This document shows, piece by piece, positions 8,524-20,141 of a stretch of DNA of 64,000 nucleotides (position 1 is the stretch's first letter; each line of letters begins with the position of its first letter). A program made the translations under genes and the position numbers. The DNA is from Pelagibacteraceae bacterium AG-422-I02. GTDB taxonomy: Bacteria > Pseudomonadota > Alphaproteobacteria > Pelagibacterales > Pelagibacteraceae. The notes under the pieces are model-generated. The model ran no database searches, was not told the origin of the DNA, and saw nothing but the letters and a program-made list of their open reading frames with translations. Where the stretch lies: positions 1 through 64,000 of the forward strand of contig QCMS01000003.1 in assembly GCA_003213555.1 (NCBI GenBank), read 5' to 3'.

Positions 8524-9793
8524 TGATTATAAAGCTATTTAGAACTTCCATTGTATCTATTAAAGTTTTTTGACTAAGTTTCTTAATAGAAGTTGAAATT
8601 TCTATATCTTCTTTTTTTGCATCTTCTAAATCTTTTATCAAATATTTTGCAAGTTCATAATATGACTTTATCTCTATTGATATATTGTTTTGAGCTAGAG
8701 TTTTATATATTTCTTGAAAATTATAAACATATGGTCCGTGATAAATTTTACAATTCAAATAAGCTGCATCAATAGGATTCTGGCCGCCTACATTTTTGAA
8801 ACTTTTAATTGAAGATTTTCCAATAAATACACATTTCGCAAATTTATAATAATTTTGCAATTCTCCAAATGTGTTGATTATAATAATTTCTTTGTTATCA
8901 ATAATTTTCTCATTTTTATTTAAAATTTGAGAATCGAGATTAAAAGAGTCTGCTAAAGATTTAATTTTATTAACCCTATTAATATGTCTTGGAGCTATTA
9001 TAGTAACAACGTTCTTAAATTTTTCTTTTAATATCAAATGTGTTTTTAAACAAAGGTTTTCTTCAGGCTCATGCGTGCTTGCGGCCAACCAAAATCTTGT
9101 ATTTGCTAGAAAATGATTATTAACATTCTCATTTTCTGATGTGTCAACTTTTCTTATTAATTTTATATTTCCTTTAAAATGAATATTTTTTGCATTTAAA
9201 AGAAAAAGATATTCTTTAGTTTGTGAGTTAGAACTAAGACAAATATCGAACAAACTAAAGATTTTCCTTGCCGTTTTTTGAAAAATCATCCATCTATTAA
9301 AAGATTTAGTGGTTATTCTTGCATTTATTAATCCTATTTGAATATTTTTTTTTTTAGACTCAACAATTAAATTTGGCCAAATTTCAGAGTCAACCAGTAA
9401 TATTATACTTGGTTTCCACAAATATAAAAATTTTTTAATCAAAAAATTCACATCAAAAGGAAAAAATCTGTGCTGAACGTTATTAAATTTTTTCAATTCC
9501 TCTTTTGCTAAGTTGCTAGAACTTAATGTTATTGTTGTGATTAAAAACTCCAAATTATTGTTTTTGTTATTTAAATCTTTAATAATAGGTAGGACACTTT
9601 TCAGTTCACCGATGCTCGCTGCGTGGAACCAAATAAGTTTTTTATTAGGATTTCTCTTTACACTAAAATGTGAAATTAAAATTTTTTCTTTATATCTTGT
9701 TGGATCCTCCTTTTTACTAATAATCCTTAAATAAATAAATATAAATAAAAAAGGATATATTAAGTTTGAAAAGACCCTGTATAAAAAAAACAT
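8510..9793 (-). CDS. waaA: 3-deoxy-D-manno-octulosonic acid transferase
   Basis: Glycosyltransferase adding Kdo from CMP-Kdo to the lipid A precursor. I start it at the ATG giving MFFLYRVFSNLIYPF, 1 base after the msbA stop; the frame is open 42 bases upstream but that part lies inside msbA. The protein (427 residues) has an N-terminal membrane anchor, the WFHAASIGE motif (about 53-61), LLVDSEIWPNL (about 131), AASTHEPEE (about 250) and GGQNPIDAA (about 353), all typical of WaaA/KdtA. Part of msbA-waaA-lpxK-lpxL. Confidence 0.95.
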   Translation of the reverse strand: MFFLYRVFSNLIYPFLFIFIYLRIISKKEDPTRYKEKILISHFSVKRNPNKKLIWFHAASIGELKSVLPIIKDLNNKNNNLEFLITTITLSSSNLAKEELKKFNNVQHRFFPFDVNFLIKKFLYLWKPSIILLVDSEIWPNLIVESKKKNIQIGLINARITTKSFNRWMIFQKTARKIFSLFDICLSSNSQTKEYLFLLNAKNIHFKGNIKLIRKVDTSENENVNNHFLANTRFWLAASTHEPEENLCLKTHLILKEKFKNVVTIIAPRHINRVNKIKSLADSFNLDSQILNKNEKIIDNKEIIIINTFGELQNYYKFAKCVFIGKSSIKSFKNVGGQNPIDAAYLNCKIYHGPYVYNFQEIYKTLAQNNISIEIKSYYELAKYLIKDLEDAKKEDIEISTSIKKLSQKTLIDTMEVLNSFIINEFK

Positions 9794-9794
9794 T

Positions 9795-11537
9795 TTATTT
9801 GAGTTGTTTTTGATAAAGAGATCTGTAATCTTCACAATTATTAATTAACGTATCGTGTTTGCCTGAGTCAACAATTTCACCGTTTTTAAGAACGAATATT
9901 TTATCAGCATTATGAATAGTAGACAATCTATGCGCAATTACTAAAGTCGTTCTATTTTTAGTTAAATTAGTAATTGCGTTTTGCACAATTTGCTCTGAGT
10001 CTGCATCTAAAGACGAAGTAGCTTCATCTAGTAAAATTATAGGCGACTCTTTAAGAATTGCCCTTGCTATAGAAATTCTTTGTTTTTGTCCTCCTGATAA
10101 ACGAATACCATTCTCGCCTATTGTAGTTTCAAACTTATTTGGAAGTTTCTCAATAAATTCAGTCGCTGCAGCATAATCGCAAGCTTGCTTAATATCTTTA
10201 AAATCTGCTTTTTCATTTGCATAAGAAATATTTTTTTTTATAGTATCATCAAACAAAATTACATCTTGGCTTACTAAAGAAATATACTTTCTAAGCGAAT
10301 ATAATTTAACTTTTGATATATCTTGATCATCAATTTTTATTGAACCATTTTGAGGCTCATAAAACCTTGGTAAAAGATTTAAAATTGTACTTTTACCAGC
10401 TCCACTATGTCCTACGAATGCTACTAGTGAACCGCCTTCAATTGAAAAGTTTATATTTTTTACTGTTGGTCTATCAGTTGTATCGTATTTAAAACCAACA
10501 TTATTAAATACTATATTACTATTGGTGACTTTTAAATCTGGTAAGCTTTCATCATTTTTAACCATAACTTCTCTGTCAATTATTTTGCTTATCCTTTTGA
10601 ACGCAGTGGCGCCTTGATATACCGCTAAATTTAAAGTAGCCAAAGACCTAATTGGTTGGTAGGCTAGCATCATAGCTGCTAAAAATGAAAAAAAATTATT
10701 TACCTCCAACTCACCTGCAGAAATTAAGACACCTGAATAGGCAATAAAACCTGCAATCATTATACCAGTTAAAGCCTCCATAAGTGGAGTGGCTCTGATC
10801 AAAACACTTGCCGTTTTAATATTTTTTTCAACAACATCATTTATTATTTTGTTAGCTTCAGAATTTACAACTTTTTCTTTTTGATAAATTCTTATCATTC
10901 TGGAGCCTTTAAAAATTTCTGACAAGAAAGTAACTAAAATTCCAGTAGCTTCACCAGCTTTACCTACAGCTTTCCCTATTCTTTTTCCAAGTGATTTTGC
11001 TAAGCCACCTGCAAGGGGCATCATTAGCATTGCAAATAAGGCCAACTTCCAATTTTGATAAATCATAACACCCACCAAGGCAATAACTGAAAAACTATCT
11101 TTCATTAGATTTAAAACTCCTGTGCTAACAAGGTTTTGAATTTGGCCAGAATCATACATTACATTCGACACATATTTACCAGAGTGTCTATTATCTAAAG
11201 TTTGTATATCTGCTTTGATAATATTATCAGCAATTTGTTTATTGATTTGACCTGAGATTTCAGCACCAACCCTTATAATTATTAATCTTGCTAGGTACAA
11301 AGATAAACCCTTTCCACTAAAGGCAAGAATAATAAGAATTGGGATTAACCAAGAAAAAGTTGTGTTATTTTCTATAAATATTTTTTTTACAGCAGGGTCT
11401 AATAACCATGCAATAGCTGCAGTGCTTCCAGCAACAAATATTGAGAGTATTAAAGAAATAAATATTTTGCTTAAATGTTTTTTAACATATTCTCTGTATA
11501 ATCTTTTTAAAATTATTTTTACTTCTTTAAATTCCAT
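9795..11537 (-). CDS. msbA: Lipid A flippase-type ABC exporter
   Basis: Half-size ABC exporter, 580 residues, with an N-terminal six-helix transmembrane domain (about 20-310) and a C-terminal ATPase domain: Walker A GHSGAGKST (about 376-384), signature LSGGQKQR (about 480), Walker B IILLDEATSSLD (about 500) and H-loop AHRLST. Position directly ahead of waaA-lpxK-lpxL points to MsbA, which flips lipid A core across the inner membrane; by sequence alone another ABC exporter role is possible. Start overlaps the 3' end of ubiA by 11 bases. Confidence 0.9.
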   Translation of the reverse strand: MEFKEVKIILKRLYREYVKKHLSKIFISLILSIFVAGSTAAIAWLLDPAVKKIFIENNTTFSWLIPILIILAFSGKGLSLYLARLIIIRVGAEISGQINKQIADNIIKADIQTLDNRHSGKYVSNVMYDSGQIQNLVSTGVLNLMKDSFSVIALVGVMIYQNWKLALFAMLMMPLAGGLAKSLGKRIGKAVGKAGEATGILVTFLSEIFKGSRMIRIYQKEKVVNSEANKIINDVVEKNIKTASVLIRATPLMEALTGIMIAGFIAYSGVLISAGELEVNNFFSFLAAMMLAYQPIRSLATLNLAVYQGATAFKRISKIIDREVMVKNDESLPDLKVTNSNIVFNNVGFKYDTTDRPTVKNINFSIEGGSLVAFVGHSGAGKSTILNLLPRFYEPQNGSIKIDDQDISKVKLYSLRKYISLVSQDVILFDDTIKKNISYANEKADFKDIKQACDYAAATEFIEKLPNKFETTIGENGIRLSGGQKQRISIARAILKESPIILLDEATSSLDADSEQIVQNAITNLTKNRTTLVIAHRLSTIHNADKIFVLKNGEIVDSGKHDTLINNCEDYRSLYQKQLK

Positions 11538-12399
11538 AATTAATACTTTCTAAATAAAGACCTAAAAATAAAAATAAACCAGAATAATTATTTTGTTTGA
11601 AAGCATTAAGACATGTCAATGGTTTTTTTTTATTAAAAATTATTATTTGATTGATCAGGCTAAAAAAAAATAAAATTATAAAAAGTGATGATAAGTTGAA
11701 TCTTATTTTATCGTATAATAATAAAATTAATAATATGCTAGAAATTAAATAACAGATACTTACAAATAATTTAATATGTTTTTTAAATTTAATTGAGGTA
11801 GATTTTAATCCTATTATTTCATCATCCGACATATCTTGAGCCCCATAAATCGTGTCATAACCCAATGTCCAAAATATGGCCGATATGTAAAGAATAATTA
11901 CTTCTATAGATATACTGTTATTAATTGCAGTCCATGCCATTATAATTCCCCAATTGAAAGTAATACCCAAAAATAATTGAGGCCAGTAAGTAATTCTTTT
12001 CATAAAAGGATAAGCGAAGGCTAACAACATTGAACTTATCCCAAGTATGATTGTTAAATTATTAAATCTTATTAAAATTAAAAAAGCGAGGATGCATAAT
12101 ACCAATACGTAAATAAAAGCAAATTCTACAGAAATTTTGTTAGAAGCTATGGGACGATTTTTAGTTCTTTGAACTTTCTTATCAAAGTCCTTATCTACAA
12201 TATCGTTGAATATACATCCCGCGCTTCTCATTAAAACTGATCCTAGGAAAAACAGAACTAAGTAGTTATAGAATAAACTAAAATTAGAATCTAACGTATT
12301 AGCGTATGCTAACCCCCAGGAACAAGGCCAAAATAAAAGCATGAATCCGATCGGTTTACTAAGGCGTGTTAATTCTATAAAAATTTTTAATCGTTGCAT
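11527..12399 (-). CDS. ubiA: 4-hydroxybenzoate polyprenyltransferase
   Basis: Membrane prenyltransferase that attaches the polyprenyl tail to 4-hydroxybenzoate in ubiquinone synthesis. The 290-residue protein is mostly hydrophobic helices and carries both aspartate motifs: NDIVDKDFDKKVQRTKNRP (about 65-83) and YDTIYGAQDMSDDE (about 180-193). The N-terminal TRLSKPIGFMLLFWPCSWG is characteristic of UbiA rather than the haem A farnesyltransferase, which is a separate gene here (19111-20031). First gene of the run leading into the lipid A block. Confidence 0.94.
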   Translation of the reverse strand: MQRLKIFIELTRLSKPIGFMLLFWPCSWGLAYANTLDSNFSLFYNYLVLFFLGSVLMRSAGCIFNDIVDKDFDKKVQRTKNRPIASNKISVEFAFIYVLVLCILAFLILIRFNNLTIILGISSMLLAFAYPFMKRITYWPQLFLGITFNWGIIMAWTAINNSISIEVIILYISAIFWTLGYDTIYGAQDMSDDEIIGLKSTSIKFKKHIKLFVSICYLISSILLILLLYDKIRFNLSSLFIILFFFSLINQIIIFNKKKPLTCLNAFKQNNYSGLFLFLGLYLESINYGI

Positions 12400-12452
12400 G
12401 AAATATTACTTGTAAATATCAAACACTAACTTCATAATCAATTTGATTCGAA

Positions 12453-12863
12453 ATGGATATAGATTACACAGTTGCAGCATTGATGTTCCCAGCTATACCT
12501 TTAATGATGACGATGTATAGTAATAGATTTCATACATTGAGCGGGTTAATTAGAAGGTTACACGATCAATTAACATTTGATAAAAAAACTCCCCCACAAT
12601 TGGAAAATCAATTACACGTTCTTAATAACAGAACAAATCTCTTAAAGTATACTATGGGTTTTGCAGCTTTTGGTTTTTTATTTAATATGACAACAGTTTT
12701 GTTGCTTTACCTAGGAAATCTACAAGTTGCTAGATTAAATTTTGCATTATGTTGCGTTTGTATGATCATTTCTATTTTTTTGTTTTTGCAAGAAATAAGA
12801 CTTTCTAATCAAGCTTTAAAATATCACTTGAGTGATATGGACTCGATGAAAAACGATTTATAA
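12453..12863 (+). CDS. DUF2721 membrane protein
   Basis: A 136-residue protein with an N-terminal hydrophobic segment, a central charged part (about 30-65, with SGLIRRLHDQL) and two C-terminal membrane helices (about 66-90 and 96-115). The arrangement and the motif RFHTLSGLIRRLHD match the DUF2721 family as I remember it. No enzyme motif is visible. Its stop directly abuts the stop of the convergent DUF1289 gene, with no bases between them. Function unknown. Confidence 0.75.
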   Translation: MDIDYTVAALMFPAIPLMMTMYSNRFHTLSGLIRRLHDQLTFDKKTPPQLENQLHVLNNRTNLLKYTMGFAAFGFLFNMTTVLLLYLGNLQVARLNFALCCVCMIISIFLFLQEIRLSNQALKYHLSDMDSMKNDL

Positions 12864-13127
12864 TTATTTGTTCTCTAATAGTTTTTTCTTAAATAAAGAG
12901 ATACCTTTGTTTTTTTTATGATCGTAAGACTCTTTAAAAGTTCCTAATTGCCAACCTTGCATTCTAGTTATAATAATTTTTAGGTTTTCCTCTTTCCAAT
13001 CATACGTAGTATTTTCATCTTTCCATTTTTTCTTTTCCTCATTAGTTCTTGCACAACCATAACAGAAACCTGTAACAGGATCAGTCCTGCAAATACTGAT
13101 GCAAGGAGATATTATTTTCTTATTCAT
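12864..13127 (-). CDS. DUF1289 family cysteine-rich protein
   Basis: An 87-residue protein starting with the DUF1289 pattern SPCISICRTDPVTGFCYGC (about 7-25): four cysteines that look like a metal or Fe-S site, followed by a Trp/Lys-rich stretch (EEKKKWK). The C-terminus is basic. It overlaps the stop of the upstream oxidoreductase gene by one base, so it belongs to the minus-strand redox group. The role of DUF1289 proteins is not known to me. Confidence 0.85.
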   Translation of the reverse strand: MNKKIISPCISICRTDPVTGFCYGCARTNEEKKKWKDENTTYDWKEENLKIIITRMQGWQLGTFKESYDHKKNKGISLFKKKLLENK

Positions 13128-14101
13128 TATGGAATTAATATAGCTGGACCTTTTAGTCTTCTAGCTTCTAAATCTTCGTGGGCTTTTTTTGCATCTATTA
13201 AACTATATTCTTTTGAAATTTTAATTTTAATCTTACCGAATTTAACTTTTTCAAATATTGCATCCGCTCCAGCTTGAAGTTCTTTTCTATTTGTAAAATA
13301 TTGACCAATTGAAGGTCTAGTCAAGTAAAGTCCTTTAGGTTGAATATCTTTTGGAACGTTTACTGGATCAAGAGGACCTGATGCATTTCCAAAACTCACC
13401 ATCATCCCTCTTGTTTTTAAACATGCCAACGAACCATGAAAAGTATTTTTACCTACCCCATCAAATACAGCTGGAACTCCCTCGCCATTTGTAATCTCTA
13501 AAACTTTTTTAGCAAAATCATCTTTAGTATAATTGATGACGTGTGCGTAACCATTTTCTTCTGCTACTTTAATTTTTTCATCAGAGCCAACCGTGCCTAT
13601 TACTTTTGCACCTATACTGTTAGCCCATTGAGCAAATATTTGACCAACACCTCCTGCAGCAGCATGAAATAAAACAATTTCACCAGCTTTAAGTTTATAA
13701 GTTTTACAAAGTAAATAATTAGTAGTTAAACCTTTAGTCATTAAGGTTGCTGCTTGTTTATGCGATATACCATCTGGAACTTTTACGGCTATATTAGATG
13801 GAATAATTCTTTGTTGTGAATATGCTCCTAATGGCACAGAAGCGTACGCTATATTATCACCTATGTTAAATTCTTTAACATTAGATCCAACTTCCTCCAC
13901 TTTACCCGCAGCCTCTAAACCAATTCCACTCGGTAACTTAAGGGGATACAAACCTGATCTATGATAGGTATCAATATAATTTAATCCAATTGCATGATTG
14001 GTCACTTTAATTTCATCTGGGCCGGGTGCTCCGACCTTGACATCTTGAAGCTCTAAAACTTCAGGACCTCCATTTTTTTTTATAATTATTGCTTTTGGCA
14101 T
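13127..14101 (-). CDS. NADPH:quinone oxidoreductase (zinc-free MDR family)
   Basis: Medium-chain dehydrogenase/reductase of 324 residues. GroES-like N-terminal half with GLNYIDTYHRSGLYPL (about 39-54) and GIGLEAAGKVEEVG; Rossmann half with the NADPH loop HAAAGGVGQ (about 146-154). The catalytic and structural zinc ligands of alcohol dehydrogenases are absent, as in quinone reductases of the QorA/zeta-crystallin type. One-electron or two-electron quinone reduction is the usual activity; the actual substrate is not shown by the sequence. It follows the pirin gene by 21 bases. Confidence 0.88.
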   Translation of the reverse strand: MPKAIIIKKNGGPEVLELQDVKVGAPGPDEIKVTNHAIGLNYIDTYHRSGLYPLKLPSGIGLEAAGKVEEVGSNVKEFNIGDNIAYASVPLGAYSQQRIIPSNIAVKVPDGISHKQAATLMTKGLTTNYLLCKTYKLKAGEIVLFHAAAGGVGQIFAQWANSIGAKVIGTVGSDEKIKVAEENGYAHVINYTKDDFAKKVLEITNGEGVPAVFDGVGKNTFHGSLACLKTRGMMVSFGNASGPLDPVNVPKDIQPKGLYLTRPSIGQYFTNRKELQAGADAIFEKVKFGKIKIKISKEYSLIDAKKAHEDLEARRLKGPAILIP

Positions 14102-14122
14102 TCAGGGAAAGTACTGGAACTT

Positions 14123-14965
14123 TTAATATTTAGCAAATGTTCCGTTATTATAATCTTGTATCGCTTCAAGTATTTCTGCCTTTGTATTCATTACAAAAGG
14201 ACCACCTCTCGCAATAGGTTCTCCTATAGGTTTACCAGCAATAAATAAAAATTCAGATTTTTTGTTTGCTTTGACAATAAGTTTATTACCTCTCTTAAGT
14301 AAAATTAAATTTGAGTTAGAAGTTTTTTCGTGATCCTTTTCACCAATTTTTAACTCACCTTTAAGTAAATATATAAAACTATTATGTCCCTCTGGAGCTT
14401 CACAATTAAATTCTTTGGCTTCATTTAAAATTACATGAAAATATATCGGTTCCACATTATGATTTTTTTCAGGTCCCTCAGCATTTTCATATTTTCCAGC
14501 AATTACTTTTACAATCTTGTCTTTGTCTTTGTGAGTTCCAAGCTCATCTCCTTTAATATAAAGATATTCTGGTTTATTTTTTTTATGTTTTGCAGGCATG
14601 TTGATCCATAATTGGAATCCTAATAACTTGCCTTCTTTCATAGCAGGCATTTCAGAATGGATTATTCCTCTACCTGTTTTCATCCATTGCACATCACCAG
14701 ATGCCATAATCCCTTTTGCACCAGTGCTGTCTTGATGTTCAAATTCTCCATTTAACATATAAGTAACCGTCTCTATTCCTCTATGAGGATGAGGAGGGAA
14801 ACCTGCAATATAATCGTCCTTATTTTCTGAACCAAACTCGTCGAGCATTAAGAAAGGATCAATGTAATCTGCTTCAGGCGTACCAATACTTCTTTTTAAT
14901 TTTACACCAGCACCATCTGATGCATTTAAAGCTTTTATAATTTTTTTAACTTCAATATTTCTCAT
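14123..14965 (-). CDS. Pirin family protein
   Basis: Bicupin of the pirin family, 280 residues when started at the ATG giving MRNIEVKKII, four bases after the CDGSH gene; a further ATG 30 bases upstream lies inside that gene and is less likely. The N-terminal cupin has the metal-site motif PPHPHRGIETVTYML (about 55-69) with GEFEHQDS, and the second half of the site in RGIIHSEMP. The C-terminal PIARGGPFVMNTKAEI is also typical. Some pirins have quercetin dioxygenase activity, others act as redox-sensitive regulators; which applies here is unknown. Confidence 0.92.
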   Translation of the reverse strand: MRNIEVKKIIKALNASDGAGVKLKRSIGTPEADYIDPFLMLDEFGSENKDDYIAGFPPHPHRGIETVTYMLNGEFEHQDSTGAKGIMASGDVQWMKTGRGIIHSEMPAMKEGKLLGFQLWINMPAKHKKNKPEYLYIKGDELGTHKDKDKIVKVIAGKYENAEGPEKNHNVEPIYFHVILNEAKEFNCEAPEGHNSFIYLLKGELKIGEKDHEKTSNSNLILLKRGNKLIVKANKKSEFLFIAGKPIGEPIARGGPFVMNTKAEILEAIQDYNNGTFAKY

Positions 14966-14969
14966 AAAA

Positions 14970-15209
14970 CTATTTAGCGTTATGTGATCCATCACAAATT
15001 GGAGGATCGTTTGTTAATTTGCATGTGCAGAAAAAAACTTTCTTAGATTGATCAGCCTTATATGGCAAAGGTTTAAAAGTTGTATCTTTGTGTGAACCAT
15101 CACAAAAAGGCTGTTTCGCACTTAATCCGCAAGTGCACCAGTAATAAGATTTACCTTCTAAGACATTTATTCCAATCGGAGTGTCTCCAGCTCTTTTTCC
15201 TTTTATCAT
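14970..15209 (-). CDS. Dual CDGSH iron-sulfur domain protein
   Basis: A 79-residue protein with two CDGSH motifs: CTCGLSAKQPFCDGSH (about 26-41) and CTCKLTNDPPICDGSH (about 61-76). Each C-x-C-x(9)-CDGSH set should bind a [2Fe-2S] cluster by three Cys and one His, giving two clusters per chain, like CISD3/MiNT-type proteins. No signal peptide or membrane anchor is seen, so probably cytoplasmic. Likely an electron or cluster transfer protein; sits 4 bases ahead of the pirin gene and 26 bases after the HAD gene. Confidence 0.93.
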   Translation of the reverse strand: MIKGKRAGDTPIGINVLEGKSYYWCTCGLSAKQPFCDGSHKDTTFKPLPYKADQSKKVFFCTCKLTNDPPICDGSHNAK

Positions 15210-15235
15210 TTAATTTCTCCAAATTTTAAACTTGT

Positions 15236-15898
15236 TTATACAATATCTAAAAGTTGTTTCAAATTTTTAATTTCGTCGCTGGGTTTATAATCAAGATTAT
15301 CAAAAATATTATTATTTCTATTTACCCAAATAGAATTGTAACCGTAGTTTCCACCGCCTGATACATCCCAGGTATTTGAACTTAGAAACACAACTTCATT
15401 TTTTTGTATATTATATTTATTAATTGGCATGTCATAAACTTTTGAGCTGGGTTTATAAATTCTAACTTCTTCAATTGAAAATACATCATCAAAAATATTT
15501 TTTAAATTATTGCTTTCAATTAATTCATTGAGAAGGGCAGGTGTCCCGTTTGACAGAATACTAAGTTTATAATTCTTTTCTTTTAAAATTTTTAAAACTC
15601 CAGGAACCTCTTTAAAAGGTGAAAGTACTTTATAAAGGTCTAACAATTCATTTCTCATTGAAATATCTATATCAAAAGCTTTCATTGATTTATCTAAACT
15701 GTCTTCTGTCACTTGCCAAAAATCTTTGTGTCTATTCATTAAACTTCTTAGCCAAGTATATTCAAGTTGTGTGGTTCTCCAATAATTGGCAAAACTTTCC
15801 CACTTGCTACCGATTTTATCTTTACATTTTTCTGCAGCTGAATTGACATCAAAAAGAGTGCCATATGCATCAAAAATTATTGCTTTAATATTTTTCAT
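15236..15898 (-). CDS. (S)-2-haloacid dehalogenase-type HAD hydrolase
   Basis: A 220-residue HAD-superfamily enzyme. The nucleophile motif IIFDAYGTLFDV (about 8-19), QLEYTWLRSLM (about 44-54), SILSNGTP (about 113), KPSSKVYDM (about 149) and FLSSNTWDVSGGGNYGY (about 170-186) fit type II haloacid dehalogenases, which hydrolyse L-2-haloacids to D-2-hydroxyacids; the SSNxWD motif separates them from ordinary phosphatases. Substrate not proven. First gene of the minus-strand redox group, with its start 17 bases from divergent rsmE. Confidence 0.88.
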   Translation of the reverse strand: MKNIKAIIFDAYGTLFDVNSAAEKCKDKIGSKWESFANYWRTTQLEYTWLRSLMNRHKDFWQVTEDSLDKSMKAFDIDISMRNELLDLYKVLSPFKEVPGVLKILKEKNYKLSILSNGTPALLNELIESNNLKNIFDDVFSIEEVRIYKPSSKVYDMPINKYNIQKNEVVFLSSNTWDVSGGGNYGYNSIWVNRNNNIFDNLDYKPSDEIKNLKQLLDIV

Positions 15899-15915
15899 AA
15901 CTTAAATTGATCTTA

Positions 15916-16629
15916 ATGAGTAATATTAGATTATTTCACCCAGAAAATATAATAGAAAATACTACAAGCCTATTATCTAAAGAGCACACTCATTATGTTG
16001 CAAATGTAATGAGAATGAAAAGAGGTTCTAACATTAATTTTTTTAATAAAGATGGAGAATGGCTTAGCGAAATAATTTTTCTAGATAGAGATCGGGTTGA
16101 AGTAAAATTTTTAAATAAATTAAAAGAGCCAACCAAGAATTCTAATATTGAATTAGCGATTTGCTTGGTAAAGAAAAGCCCAATGGATATCATTTTACAA
16201 AAAGCCACAGAGCTTGGTGTTACTAAAATAACACCGATTGTATCTGAAAGAACAGAGGTTAAAGAATTAAATTTTGAAAGAGCAAAAAAAATTGTTATTG
16301 AAGCTACAGAACAATCTAATCAATTAATTCCTCCAGAAATTTCCCAGGTAAAAAAGCTTAAAGATTTTTTAAATAATTTAGATGGATCTACAAAATTATT
16401 ATTTGCAGATGTGAATTCTAAAGATAATTTAAAAAAAGAAGTTTTAAGTGAAGCTAAATCTTTATCTATACTTATAGGTCCAGAGGGAGATTTTTCGCCC
16501 TCAGAAATAGAACTTATTCACGGAAATCCTAACGTTGTGCCATTTACAATATCTAGAAACATTCTAAGGTCAGATACTGCTGTAATAAGCGCTATTTCAT
16601 TAGTGAATTTTATCAATAACTTTCATTAA
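15916..16629 (+). CDS. rsmE: 16S rRNA (uridine1498-N3)-methyltransferase
   Basis: SPOUT methyltransferase acting on U1498 of 16S rRNA. I start at the ATG giving MSNIRLFHPENI; a TTG three codons upstream is also in frame. The N-terminal PUA-like part has HYVANVMRMKRGSNINFF; the knot domain has KSPMDIILQKATELGVTKI (about 76-94), ERTEV, LIGPEGDFSPSEIE (about 187-200) and ILRSDTAVISAIS at the end, all RsmE signatures. Length 237 is normal. It is 51 bases ahead of the cox operon. Confidence 0.95.
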   Translation: MSNIRLFHPENIIENTTSLLSKEHTHYVANVMRMKRGSNINFFNKDGEWLSEIIFLDRDRVEVKFLNKLKEPTKNSNIELAICLVKKSPMDIILQKATELGVTKITPIVSERTEVKELNFERAKKIVIEATEQSNQLIPPEISQVKKLKDFLNNLDGSTKLLFADVNSKDNLKKEVLSEAKSLSILIGPEGDFSPSEIELIHGNPNVVPFTISRNILRSDTAVISAISLVNFINNFH

Positions 16630-16680
16630 TTGTCGCATTAATTGAAATTGTGAAATTGTCTAAAAGCTGTATAAAAACTC

Positions 16681-19109
<2,429 letters not shown>

Positions 19110-19110
19110 A

Positions 19111-20031
19111 TTGAGCCAGATACTTTTAAAAACGAGAAACTCTAAACTTGGTCTAGTATTAGATCTTAACTCATTTTTTAATCTAATGAAGCCAAGAGTA
19201 ATGTCTCTTGTTTTATTTACTTGCATGGTTGGTTTATTAATTGCACCTTATAGCGTTGATCTTAAAACTTCTTTAATATCATTACTAGCAGTAGCAATTG
19301 GCTCTGGTGCGGCTGGAGCTTTAAATATGTGGTATGAGTCAGATGTTGATGCCCTAATGAGCAGAACCTGTTTAAGACCGATACCAACAGGCAAAGTAAA
19401 AAGAAATCAGGCTTTATATTTTGGAATTATTTTATCAATTATTTCTGTGGCTATGCTTTACTATTCGGCAAATACTATTTCAGCAATATTATTAGCATCA
19501 ACTATTGGTTTTTATTTTTTTATTTATACGATCTGGCTTAAAAGAAAAACTCCACAGAATATTGTCATTGGAGGTGCCGCTGGAGCTTTACCCCCAGTTA
19601 TTGGATGGACGATAGCTACAGGAACAATAACAATCGAACCAATAATACTTTTCTTAATTATTTTTGTTTGGACGCCGTCTCATTTCTGGGCATTGAGTTT
19701 ATATAAATCAGGAGATTATAAGAGAGCTAAGATACCAATGTTACCAGTTATTGCTGGAACAAAAACAACAAAAACAAATATATTGGTTTACTCATTTGCT
19801 ATGCTTCCAGTTGTAATAGCTCCATATTATTTTGAGTTTGCGAGTTTATTATACTTAGTTGTAGCTTTAGTTATGACACTATATTATAATTATTTATGCT
19901 TAGAGTTGTTTAAAGCAAAGGTTATAAAATTCTCAAATAAAATTGCAAGAAAAGTATTTATCTACTCAATCTTTTATCTATTTTTTGTTTATCTAATTTT
20001 ACTTATTGATAATGCTAGGAGCCTTTTTTAA
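19111..20031 (+). CDS. ctaB: Protohaem IX farnesyltransferase
   Basis: Makes haem O, precursor of haem A for the oxidase. The 306-residue membrane prenyltransferase has LMKPRVMSLVLFT (about 26-38), the Asp motif NMWYESDVDALMSRTCLRP (about 72-90) and VWTPSHFWALSLYKSGDY (about 189-206), specific for CtaB/CyoE. I take the TTG one base after the coxA stop as start because the N-terminus then has normal length and no ATG occurs before the conserved core. No ctaA (haem A synthase) is in the window. Confidence 0.93.
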   Translation: MSQILLKTRNSKLGLVLDLNSFFNLMKPRVMSLVLFTCMVGLLIAPYSVDLKTSLISLLAVAIGSGAAGALNMWYESDVDALMSRTCLRPIPTGKVKRNQALYFGIILSIISVAMLYYSANTISAILLASTIGFYFFIYTIWLKRKTPQNIVIGGAAGALPPVIGWTIATGTITIEPIILFLIIFVWTPSHFWALSLYKSGDYKRAKIPMLPVIAGTKTTKTNILVYSFAMLPVVIAPYYFEFASLLYLVVALVMTLYYNYLCLELFKAKVIKFSNKIARKVFIYSIFYLFFVYLILLIDNARSLF

Positions 20032-20141
20032 TGAGTAAAAAAAAGAAAAACATAATAACTGCAGTGCTATTAGTATTATTTATGATCTTTTTATTTGCAC
20101 TTACCTTTTACAATATTGGAATTTATAATAGAGAAATTTAA
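20031..20141 (+). CDS. CoxF-like 36-residue membrane protein
   Basis: A small gene fitting exactly between ctaB and ctaG: its ATG overlaps the ctaB stop by one base and its TAA overlaps the ctaG ATG by one base. The product starts MSKKKKNII, has one membrane helix (about 8-28) and ends FYNIGIYNREI. A tiny single-span protein at this spot is known in other alphaproteobacteria (often called CoxF), where it is presumed to help oxidase assembly. Position, overlaps and membrane character support it; sequence similarity was not tested. Confidence 0.8.
   Translation: MSKKKKNIITAVLLVLFMIFLFALTFYNIGIYNREI

Noticed and set aside
16648..16675. TTGTGA-16 bases-TATAAA as a coxB promoter
   Set aside because: The predicted transcription start would fall at the coxB ATG or beyond, so the fit is poor.
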